Made by a program: the position numbers and the translations under genes. DNA of 7,054 bases from Methylococcaceae bacterium (GTDB taxonomy: Bacteria > Pseudomonadota > Gammaproteobacteria > Methylococcales > Methylococcaceae), in assembly GCA_028678445.1 (NCBI GenBank), contig JAJRDJ010000203.1, forward strand, positions 1 to 7,054, given 5' to 3'. The notes under the pieces are model-generated. The model saw nothing but the letters and a program-made list of their open reading frames with translations. It was not told where the DNA came from and did no database searches. This document shows, piece by piece, positions 1 through 5,374 of this stretch (the first letter of the stretch is position 1; every line of letters starts with the position of its first letter).

Positions 1-96
1 GGCCAGCGTCTCGCCGCCTTCCACGATAGCGTTACCGCAGCCACTACAGACCACGGCCTTGTCTTTCACTTCTTTTCCGCAATGGCGGCAAAACAT
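1..96 (-). CDS. Zinc-ribbon protein, N-terminal fragment (runs off the left edge)
   Basis: The reverse strand reads 32 codons from an ATG at 96-94 to the window edge without a stop. The peptide begins MFCRHCGKEV and carries two CxxC knuckles (C3/C6 and C17/C20, ten residues between them), the pattern of a short zinc-ribbon (zinc_ribbon_2/DZR type). A GAGG Shine-Dalgarno lies 7 nt upstream of the ATG, which supports this start. In known families such an N-terminal ribbon usually precedes a membrane or TM2/DUF-type domain, but that part lies outside the window, so no function is assigned. It is transcribed away from hvfA and so need not be related to the metallophore locus. It is too short to have been listed as a complete ORF. 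Confidence 0.72.
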   Translation of the reverse strand, partial: MFCRHCGKEVKDKAVVCSGCGNAIVEGGETLA

Positions 97-477
97 GGGG
101 TAACCTCGTGCTTGATGGATGAATGCCCGCTCCCGGCAACCCTGAAAAGCATCACCAGCAGACTGCGCAAGAGCATAGCCCAAGCCGCCGGCGCTTTCCA
201 TCAGAGCTTTCGCCGAGCTAAGGAACGGATGTGCATGGATCGGGTCTGAAGCGGAATGTGTGCTGATGAACCGAACGTGAAACCGCATCCTCAGTCCACA
301 AACTCCGAGTAGTGTGTGAAAATAGCTGCCCTCCGTAGCCAGTCACCAGGCGAGTGTGAGCTACCGGAAATCAGGTAACTGACCCACCCGTTTGAACCGG
401 GAACCGATTCTCCTGAATCTGCCGGGTCACTTTATTCAGGCAGGCACCTCCCCCGATCGCACCAATCACCAACAATC
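97..477. other. Intergenic region between zinc-ribbon gene and hvfA
   Basis: About 380 nt without a convincing gene. A 44-codon ORF (115-249, +) exists but has no Shine-Dalgarno and no recognisable content. The left part should hold the promoter of the - strand gene, and the right part the promoter and 5' leader of hvfA. I see no clear sigma-70 box pair and no sigma-54 element for either. The segment 251-290 and especially 333-429 is rich in short complementary arms. No tRNA, insertion sequence or direct repeat array was recognised. Confidence 0.6.
333..429 (+). other. Foldable RNA element upstream of hvfA (candidate leader structure)
   Basis: Seen in sequence: CCGTAGC (333-339) pairs with GCTACCGG (360-367, one bulge), with TCAC/GTGA (343-346/356-359) stacked inside. 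TCAG-GTAA-CTGA (371-382) forms a hairpin with a GNRA-type loop. TGACCC (380-385) pairs with GGGTCA (424-429) and encloses two further hairpins, CCCG/CGGG (387-390/398-401) and GATTC-TCCT-GAATC (406-419), giving a three-way junction. The GNRA hairpin and the outer stem share bases 380-382, so they exclude each other. The element ends 48 nt before the hvfA ribosome site. Function is inferred only: a structured 5' leader, a small RNA, or debris of a catalytic intron. Arms this short can arise by chance in GC-rich DNA. Confidence 0.3.
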
Positions 478-482
478 GAGGA
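478..482 (+). promoter_or_regulatory. Ribosome binding site of hvfA
   Basis: GAGGA lies 7 nt before ATG 490 and 10 nt before ATG 493. This selects ATG 490 over the in-frame TTG at 487, which would be only 4 nt away. It is the clearest Shine-Dalgarno in the hvf locus, consistent with the precursor being made in excess over its enzymes. Confidence 0.7.
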
Positions 483-489
483 TAACTTG

Positions 490-834
490 ATGATGACGAA
501 AAAATCCCTTTCCACCGTCCTTGGCGCCGCCGTGGCGGGTTCACTCGCGGGCGCCGCCAATGCGGGCGAAAACCCGTTTGCCATGAAAGATCTGGCGTCC
601 GGCTTTGTACAAGTGGCCGAAGCCGGTAAGGACACCAAGGAAATGGTCTGCGGCGAAGGGAAATGCGGTGGTCAGAAAATGCAGAGTCCTGAAATGAATT
701 GCGGCGCCATGATGCAGAATGCGAAAAAGACGCCTGAGCCGGACACGAAGGCGATGGAAGGCAAATGCGCTGGCATGAAAATGGATGCACCTGCCTCTGC
801 TCCCGCCTCCCCGACACCCGCCCCTGCAAAATAA
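490..834 (+). CDS. hvfA: HvfA-type copper-metallophore RiPP precursor (bufferin-like)
   Basis: A 114-residue secreted precursor peptide. Residues 1-25 are a Sec signal peptide: KK at 4-5, a hydrophobic Ala/Leu/Val core, and an ANA cleavage site predicted after A25. The mature part starts GENPFAM, then a linker, then a Cys region: C54, C59 in EGKCG (56-60), C71 in a NCG context, and C93 in EGKCA (90-94). Nine methionines (32, 52, 64, 69, 74, 75, 89, 96, 98) are spread through it, and the tail is Ala/Pro-rich (about 100-113). In the HvfA/bufferin families the Cys of EGKC-type motifs is oxidised by a DUF692 enzyme to a copper-binding heterocycle or thioamide; the hvfB and hvfC genes directly downstream support this role. 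Start ATG 490 is chosen by GAGGA at 478-482. Only one motif is fully canonical, so the number of modified cysteines is uncertain. A BufA-type name is an alternative. Confidence 0.85.
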   Translation: MMTKKSLSTVLGAAVAGSLAGAANAGENPFAMKDLASGFVQVAEAGKDTKEMVCGEGKCGGQKMQSPEMNCGAMMQNAKKTPEPDTKAMEGKCAGMKMDAPASAPASPTPAPAK

Positions 835-861
835 CAGCGGATTTTGCCCGGTCCGGCAGGG

Positions 862-1704
862 ATGAGCGGGTCTCCCATCCATGGAGCGGGACTTGGACTC
901 CGGCGGGCCTTGATTGGTCCGCTTTCCGAGCACCCACCCGCCACAGTAGGTTTCTATGAAGTCGCACCGGAAAACTGGATGCGGGTCGGCGGCAAGCTGG
1001 GCAGGCAATTCCGTGCATTGACCGAATCCCGCCCGTTCATCTGCCACGGGTTATGTCTCTCTCTGGGTGGCCCAGCCCCCTTGGACGAGGCGTTCCTTAG
1101 AGAGCTGAAATCCTTTCTTTCCCTCCATCGGATTAGCTCATATAGCGAGCACTTGAGTTATTGCGGGGACGACGCTCACCTTTACGATCTGATGCCCATC
1201 CCCTTCACCGCGGAAGCGGTTGCCTATGTGGCCGAGCGCATTCGCCGGACCCAGGATTTACTCGAACAACGGATTGCCATCGAAAACATTTCCTATTACG
1301 CCGCCCCCGGCAAGGCCATGGAAGAGCTGGAATTCCTACTGGCAGTACTGGACGAAGCCGATTGCGACCTGCTACTGGACGTGAATAACGTCTACGTCAA
1401 CAGCGTCAACCATGGCTATGCGGCAGAAGACTTCATCGATGCCCTGCCGCCCGAGCGGATCGTCAGCCTGCATATCGCGGGACATTACGTCGAGGCCGAG
1501 GATTTCTTGATCGACACGCATGGAGCACCCATCGCGGATCCCGTCTGGCGTCTCCTGGATCGGGTCTACGCCCGGTTTGGCGTCATCCCCACGCTCCTCG
1601 AAAGGGATTTCAATCTTCCCACGCTCAGCGAGTTGCTGGTTGAAATAGACGAGATCCGGCGCCTGCAACTGGCACATGCCCCGCTGTCGCTCCGCTATGG
1701 GTGA
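862..1704 (+). CDS. hvfB: HvfB, DUF692 multinuclear non-heme iron oxidative enzyme (MNIO)
   Basis: A 280-residue TIM-barrel-type DUF692 protein, normal length for the family. Expected role: oxygen-dependent modification of HvfA cysteines in the cytoplasm, acting with HvfC. Family landmarks in order: GAGLGLRR (8-15), FYEVAPENW (31-39), CHGL with H62, SEHLSY (95-100; E96, H97), IEN (140-142; E141), DVNN (173-176), HIAGH (204-208), DTHG (218-221) and LLERD (245-249). The His, Asp, Glu and Asn residues in these are the usual iron ligands or pocket residues, and all are present, so the enzyme looks intact. ATG 862 is chosen because the family begins just before GAGLGLRR. The TTG at 844 is possible but adds six residues unlike the family. 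The gap to hvfA is 27 nt and the Shine-Dalgarno is poor (GGCAGGG abuts the ATG). The 3' end overlaps hvfC by 8 nt. Confidence 0.95.
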   Translation: MSGSPIHGAGLGLRRALIGPLSEHPPATVGFYEVAPENWMRVGGKLGRQFRALTESRPFICHGLCLSLGGPAPLDEAFLRELKSFLSLHRISSYSEHLSYCGDDAHLYDLMPIPFTAEAVAYVAERIRRTQDLLEQRIAIENISYYAAPGKAMEELEFLLAVLDEADCDLLLDVNNVYVNSVNHGYAAEDFIDALPPERIVSLHIAGHYVEAEDFLIDTHGAPIADPVWRLLDRVYARFGVIPTLLERDFNLPTLSELLVEIDEIRRLQLAHAPLSLRYG

Positions 1705-2461
1705 GCCCCTGCCCGAATTCCAGCGCCTGCAACTCGCCTTTGCCACGCATATTCGCGATCCGGAAGGCGGTCCGCTGCCGACGGATGTTCCCCCGGTGCG
1801 CATGGCGGCGTATCGGGAGCTGTTTTTCAATAACATGGAGCATTTCATCGCCTCCGGGTTTCCGGTGCTCAAAAGCCTCATGGGCAGGGATGAGTGGGTG
1901 GCCCTGATTCGGGATTTTTATGCCAGGCATCGCTGCGCTACGCCGCTGTTCATTGAGATCGCCGAAGAGTTTCTGGTATATCTCGAGAGCGAGAGGACCC
2001 AGCAGGCGGGCGATCCGCCATTTATCCTGGAGTTGGCGCATTACGAATGGGTGGAACTGGCATTGGCGGTTGCCGAAGCCGAGCCCCCGGAATTGCACGC
2101 GGATTTTGAAAAGGATCTACTGGCTGCCCCCATCCGCCTGTCACCGGTGGCATGGCCACTGGCCTACCGGTTTCAGGTGCATCGCATCGGTCCAGACTAT
2201 CAGCCAGAGACACCGCCCGAAACCCCGAGTTTTCTCGTGGTCTATCGCAACCGGGACGATCGAGTACGATTTCTGGAAGTGAATCAGGTGTCCTACCGTT
2301 TACTCGAGTGTCTGGACCAGATGCCCGGTGAACCTGTCAGGCACTATCTCTTGCACCTCGCCGAGGAACTTCAGCACCCCAATCCCGCCCAGGTATTGGA
2401 ATTTGGTGCGGAACTGGTCGCCCAACTGCATGAGAAAGGCGTGCTTGGCCGTATGCCTTGA
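1697..2461 (+). CDS. hvfC: HvfC, DUF2063 RiPP maturation partner protein
   Basis: A 254-residue protein of the DUF2063 family, the usual partner of DUF692 enzymes, thought to bind the precursor leader and present it to HvfB. The N-terminal domain begins FQRLQLAFATHIRDPE (8-23), followed by YRELFFNN (39-46), FPVLKSLMG (55-63) and LIRDFYARH (70-78). A middle ELAHYEW motif (112-118) is typical. The C-terminal half holds FLVVYRNRDD (179-188) and a helical end. ATG 1697 lies inside the end of hvfB (8-nt overlap, ATGGGTGA), which implies translational coupling; no Shine-Dalgarno is visible. An upstream in-frame ATG at 1676 would add seven residues unlike the family, so it is less likely. The protein is soluble, with no signal peptide or membrane segment. 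It is the last gene of the locus; a terminator follows after 35 nt. Confidence 0.93.
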   Translation: MGEPLPEFQRLQLAFATHIRDPEGGPLPTDVPPVRMAAYRELFFNNMEHFIASGFPVLKSLMGRDEWVALIRDFYARHRCATPLFIEIAEEFLVYLESERTQQAGDPPFILELAHYEWVELALAVAEAEPPELHADFEKDLLAAPIRLSPVAWPLAYRFQVHRIGPDYQPETPPETPSFLVVYRNRDDRVRFLEVNQVSYRLLECLDQMPGEPVRHYLLHLAEELQHPNPAQVLEFGAELVAQLHEKGVLGRMP

Positions 2462-2495
2462 CAAACAGCGAAGTACGAGAACAACAACAATCAAT

Positions 2496-2512
2496 TGCCC
2501 CATAATGGGGCT
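2496..2512. promoter_or_regulatory. NtrC-like dyad 1 (distal, coincides with terminator stem)
   Basis: TGCCCC-ATAAT-GGGGCT, compared with the enteric NtrC consensus TGCACC-N5-GGTGCA (a known pattern), matches 9 of 12 defined positions with the right 5-nt spacer. Its centre (2504) is 34 bp from that of dyad 2, close to three helical turns, and about 130 bp upstream of the start predicted from the sigma-54 element. The symmetry alone is fully explained by the terminator, so this site is weak by itself. Confidence 0.35.
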
Positions 2513-2518
2513 TTTTTT
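2497..2518 (+). terminator. Rho-independent terminator after hvfC
   Basis: GCCCC (2497-2501), loop ATAAT, GGGGC (2507-2511), followed by seven T (2512-2518). The stem is short but pure G/C and the T tract is uninterrupted. It lies 35 nt after the hvfC stop, so it closes the hvfABC unit and separates it from ntrB. The same bases also form an NtrC-like dyad (see 2496-2512). Confidence 0.85.
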
Positions 2519-2529
2519 CGGCCTAATCT

Positions 2530-2546
2530 TATCCCATTATGGTGCA
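2530..2546. promoter_or_regulatory. NtrC-like dyad 2 (proximal)
   Basis: TATCCC-ATTAT-GGTGCA has a perfect right half of the NtrC consensus (GGTGCA) and 3 of 6 matches on the left, with the correct 5-nt spacer. It shares 12 of 17 positions with dyad 1, and no terminator explains it. The centre at 2538 is about 96 bp upstream of the predicted sigma-54 transcript start, within the usual enhancer range. Which protein binds is inferred. Confidence 0.42.
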
Positions 2547-2607
2547 GGCATCGGATAACATCGGTCAAACCATGTCATCTGATGCGCCATCCAGACCCAC
2601 CCCCTAT

Positions 2608-2623
2608 TGGCCCCAAAATTGCT
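2608..2623 (+). promoter_or_regulatory. Sigma-54 (-24/-12) promoter of ntrBC
   Basis: TGGCCCCAAAATTGCT against the sigma-54 consensus TGGCACG-N4-TTGCW matches 10 of 12 defined positions. The invariant GG (2609-2610) and GC (2621-2622) are separated by the required 10 nt. Taking GC as -13/-12, transcription would start at about 2634, the A of the ntrB start codon. Together with the upstream dyads this suggests NtrC-activated autoregulation. It is read by eye, and a chance match is possible. Confidence 0.5.
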
Positions 2624-2633
2624 GGTTAAGGGC

Positions 2634-3707
2634 ATGACGCCTACGGATACATCGACCCACCTACCCCGGATACTGGACCACCTCACCGATGCGGTCCTGC
2701 TGTTCGATCGGGCTTGCCGCCTGGTTTTCATTAACCTGGCCGGTGAAATGCTGTTCGCGGTCAGCGCGCGCCAGGTCATGGCCATGCGGGCAAGGGACAT
2801 TTTCGGACTGTCCGACCGCACCATCGAGACGGACTTCAAGCGTGCTTTGCACGACGGGGAAACACTCACCAAGCGTAACCTGACCCTGGGCCCGCCTTCC
2901 CTGCCCATTACCGCCAACCTGACGATCGTACCAATCCTGGAAAAGGACCAGGAGGAGGCGGTGCTGGTCCAGATTGAACAGGTCGACCGGCACCTGAGGA
3001 TTTCCATGGAGGAACAGATGCTCGCCCAGCAAAACGCGGCACGCATGCTGCTGCGGGGCTTGGCGCATGAAATCAAGAATCCGCTGGGCGGCATCCGGGG
3101 GGCAGCGCAGTTGTTGCAGCGCGAGCTGATTGACGAAGAATTGCGGGAGTACACCCAGATCATCATGGACGAGTCGGATCGCCTGCAGTCCCTGGTGGAT
3201 CGCATGCTGGGACCGAACAAACCGCTCGCCATGGCGCCGATCAATATTCACAAGGTCCTGGAGCGCGTGCGGCAGCTGGTGCAAGTGGAAGCGCCCGCGG
3301 ATGTTCTGATCGAACGTGACTACGACCCCAGCATTCCACTGGTCAACGGCGATGGCGACCTGCTCATCCAGGCCATTCTCAACATCGTCAGAAACGCCGC
3401 TCAGGCGGTCGGCGAACGGGGGCGGATACTTCTTCGCACCCGGATTCACCGGCAGGTGACCATTGGTCATCGGCGAAACCGCCTTGTCGTGAAGATCGAC
3501 GTGGAAGACAACGGTCCGGGAATACAGCCCGGGCTGATGAGCCAGATTTTTTACCCGATGGTAACGGGACGGGCCGATGGAACAGGGCTGGGGCTGTCCA
3601 TCGCGCAAACCTTGATCAACCAGCATGGCGGCCTGATCGAATGTTCGAGCGTGCCGGGCCATACGGTATTTTCCATATTCTTGCCGCTGGAGATGGGCCA
3701 TGACTAA
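2634..3707 (+). CDS. ntrB: NtrB (NRII), nitrogen-regulation sensor histidine kinase/phosphatase
   Basis: A 357-residue cytoplasmic kinase (glnL in enteric naming) that phosphorylates NtrC under nitrogen limitation and dephosphorylates it when PII signals plenty. It has no membrane segment. A PAS domain covers roughly residues 11-115 (ILDHLTDAVLLFD at 13-25). The H box is GLAHEIKNPLGG (142-153) with phospho-acceptor H145. The N box is LNIVRNAAQAV (249-259), the G1 box DNGPG (292-296) and the G2 box GTGLGLS (316-322), so the ATP-binding domain is complete. ATG 2634 fits the family length (about 350). A TTG at 2607 would lie inside the promoter element. AAGGG (2628-2632) ends only 1 nt before the ATG, too close for good ribosome binding, so a leaderless transcript is possible. 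The gene overlaps ntrC by 8 nt. glnA, its frequent upstream neighbour, is absent here. Confidence 0.96.
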   Translation: MTPTDTSTHLPRILDHLTDAVLLFDRACRLVFINLAGEMLFAVSARQVMAMRARDIFGLSDRTIETDFKRALHDGETLTKRNLTLGPPSLPITANLTIVPILEKDQEEAVLVQIEQVDRHLRISMEEQMLAQQNAARMLLRGLAHEIKNPLGGIRGAAQLLQRELIDEELREYTQIIMDESDRLQSLVDRMLGPNKPLAMAPINIHKVLERVRQLVQVEAPADVLIERDYDPSIPLVNGDGDLLIQAILNIVRNAAQAVGERGRILLRTRIHRQVTIGHRRNRLVVKIDVEDNGPGIQPGLMSQIFYPMVTGRADGTGLGLSIAQTLINQHGGLIECSSVPGHTVFSIFLPLEMGHD

Positions 3708-5115
3708 AACCGATCAGGTATGGATCGTCGATGATGACCGGTCAATCCGCTGGGTGCTGGAGAAAGCCCTGCAAAAAGCGGGACTGGATACCCGCAGCTT
3801 TTCCACCGCGAACAGCCTCCTGGAAACCCTCGGCCAAGCTCAACCCGAGGCCATCATCACCGACATCCGCATGCCGGGCATGGATGGCCTTGCGCTGTTG
3901 AAGCGTCTGCAAGACCGCTATCCCGATCTGCCGGTCATCATCATGACCGCCCATTCGGACCTGGAGAGTGCCGTATCGGCGTTTCATGGCGGCGCTTTTG
4001 AATACCTGCCCAAGCCCTTCGACGTCGATGAAGCGGTGGATCGCGTCCGGCGCGCCTGCGTGCAGGCCCGCAACCTCCGCCAGGAGCAGGAGCCGGCTCC
4101 GCTGCCCGAGGCGACGCAGGAAATCATCGGCGCGGCGCCCAGCATGCAGGAAGTTTTCAGGGCGATCGCCCGGCTGGCGCGCTCGCACATCACCGTGCTG
4201 ATCAATGGGGAATCGGGGACCGGCAAGGAGCTGGTGGCGAAGGCACTGCATCGCCACAGTCCCCGCGCCGGCCAGCCATTCATCGCGCTCAACATGGCGG
4301 CCATCCCGCGCGACTTGCTCGAGTCAGAGCTATTCGGACATGAGCGCGGCGCTTTCACCGGCGCCCAGGCACGCCGCGCGGGGCGCTTTGAACAGGCGGA
4401 CGGCGGTACGCTGTTCCTCGATGAAATCGGAGACATGCCCGCCGAATTGCAGACTCGGCTGTTGCGGGTCCTGGCGGACGGTGAATTTTTCCCGGTCGGC
4501 GCCCATGCCCCGGTCAAGGTGGATGTCCGCATCATCGCCGCCACTCACCAGAACCTCGCGGCCGCTGTGGCGGAGGGCCGGTTCCGGGAAGACCTCTACC
4601 ACCGGCTGAATGTCATCCGCATCCACCTGCCGCCGCTACGGGAACGCCGGCAGGACATACCGCTGCTGCTGCGTCATTTCCTCAATGAAGCCAGTCTCGA
4701 AATCAATTCCGAAGTCAAAATCCTGCGGCCGGATGTCGAGGCTTTCCTCTGCGGTCTTGATTGGCCAGGGAATGTTCGGCAACTCGAGAATACCTGTCGG
4801 TGGATTACCGTCATGGCGGCCGGCAAGGACGTACACCTCGATGATCTGCCGCCCGAGTTGCTGCAACCCGCTCGCGAATCGCCCGCCCTCAAACTGGGTG
4901 GTGACTGGCAGGATGCCTTGCGGCACTGGGTGGATGAACAACTCAGGCTGGGCCATCAGAATATCGCCAAGGAGGCCATTGAATCTGCGGAAGGGATCCT
5001 TATTACCACGGCCCTGGGTGCCACGCGGGGCCGGCGCCAGGAAGCCGCCAAACTGCTCGGCTATGGCCGTAATACCCTGACCCGCAAGATCGCCGAACTC
5101 AACCTCGATGTTTGA
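3700..5115 (+). CDS. ntrC: NtrC (NRI), sigma-54-dependent response regulator
   Basis: A 471-residue activator (glnG in enteric naming), full length for the family. The receiver domain (about 5-120) has acidic D11-D13, phospho-acceptor D55 in TDIRMPG, T83 and K105. The AAA+ domain (about 141-380) has Walker A GESGTGKE (170-177), the sigma-54 contact loop GAFTGA (217-222), Walker B TLFLDE (237-242), and FREDLYHRLN (295-304) carrying the arginine-finger region. The Fis-type helix-turn-helix lies at the C-terminus (about 442-468, EAAKLLGYGRNTLTRKI). All key residues are present. Phosphorylated by NtrB, it oligomerises at upstream enhancers and drives sigma-54 transcription of nitrogen-assimilation genes. 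GGAG (3689-3692) sits 7 nt before ATG 3700, and the 8-nt overlap with ntrB indicates coupled translation. No T-tract terminator follows. Confidence 0.97.
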   Translation: MTKTDQVWIVDDDRSIRWVLEKALQKAGLDTRSFSTANSLLETLGQAQPEAIITDIRMPGMDGLALLKRLQDRYPDLPVIIMTAHSDLESAVSAFHGGAFEYLPKPFDVDEAVDRVRRACVQARNLRQEQEPAPLPEATQEIIGAAPSMQEVFRAIARLARSHITVLINGESGTGKELVAKALHRHSPRAGQPFIALNMAAIPRDLLESELFGHERGAFTGAQARRAGRFEQADGGTLFLDEIGDMPAELQTRLLRVLADGEFFPVGAHAPVKVDVRIIAATHQNLAAAVAEGRFREDLYHRLNVIRIHLPPLRERRQDIPLLLRHFLNEASLEINSEVKILRPDVEAFLCGLDWPGNVRQLENTCRWITVMAAGKDVHLDDLPPELLQPARESPALKLGGDWQDALRHWVDEQLRLGHQNIAKEAIESAEGILITTALGATRGRRQEAAKLLGYGRNTLTRKIAELNLDV

Positions 5116-5171
5116 GCGCAATCAGTGAATGCGCCGATTCCTCCCGGGGGGTCAAAGAATCCCTTAAGGAG

Positions 5172-5180
5172 TGCGATAAT
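5172..5180 (+). promoter_or_regulatory. Candidate extended -10 promoter for glgP
   Basis: TGC-GATAAT matches an extended -10 (TGN followed by 5 of 6 TATAAT positions). At 17-nt spacing the -35 would be TCAAAG, a poor match, which extended -10 promoters tolerate. Transcription would start near 5187. No other pair in the gap is better. Confidence 0.28.
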
Positions 5181-5221
5181 AAAGAGCAGATGTTCGGCCA
5201 AGGAGGGGTTGCGCTGGAGAC

Positions 5222-5247
5222 TTAAGCATCTCGGTCGTTGAGCTTAA
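5222..5247. repeat. Inverted repeat in the glgP leader
   Basis: TTAAGC (5222-5227) and GCTTAA (5242-5247) are perfect complements. TC (5229-5230) and GA (5240-5241) extend the stem past one bulged A, leaving a 9-nt loop. No T run follows, so it is not a terminator. It may be an operator or a leader hairpin; which one cannot be told from one copy. Confidence 0.4.
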
Positions 5248-5374
5248 TACTCGCCCGACACTCAGGAAACGCAAAATACGTAGCCTGGATAAGAACGGAC
5301 ACCTTTATTTGCGGCGTACAGCGTCAGACCATCCAGCTACATTTCCCGCCGTCATTTCACGAATGAAACACGCC

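Larger units (their letters stand above)
5116..5374. other. Intergenic region ntrC-glgP
   Basis: 259 nt without a convincing gene. It contains a GCGCA/TGCGC hairpin (5116-5134) right after the ntrC stop with no T tract, a possible extended -10 (5172-5180), a strong but apparently unused Shine-Dalgarno (AAGGAGGGG, 5200-5208), and the inverted repeat TTAAGC/GCTTAA (5222-5247). glgP probably has its own promoter here and a leader of about 180 nt. Confidence 0.55.

Noticed and set aside
115..249. 44-codon + strand ORF (starts MDECPLPATL)
   Set aside because: No Shine-Dalgarno, no recognisable motif, and it lies where the promoter of the - strand zinc-ribbon gene should be; most likely chance.
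386..405. tRNA T-arm-like sequence on the - strand (GTTCAAA loop with CCCG/CGGG stem)
   Set aside because: The stem has only four pairs in the wrong register for a T arm, and no acceptor stem, anticodon arm or D arm fits around it.
487..489. TTG as the hvfA start
   Set aside because: It is only 4 nt from the GAGGA ribosome site, while ATG 490 has correct spacing and gives a normal signal peptide.
371..1047. Overlapping - strand frames of 215 and 168 codons across hvfA
   Set aside because: Both run antisense to hvfA and the start of hvfB, which have a signal peptide, EGKC motif and DUF692 motifs; no family features on the - strand.
2661..3701. 346-codon open frame on the - strand
   Set aside because: Antisense shadow of ntrB, whose H, N, G1 and G2 boxes are all present on the + strand.
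5116..5134. GCGCA/TGCGC hairpin after the ntrC stop as a terminator
   Set aside because: Five pairs with a 9-nt loop and no T run afterwards; it does not meet the pattern of an intrinsic terminator.
5309..5311. Upstream in-frame TTG as the glgP start
   Set aside because: No ribosome site before it, and it would add 22 residues with no counterpart in known phosphorylases.
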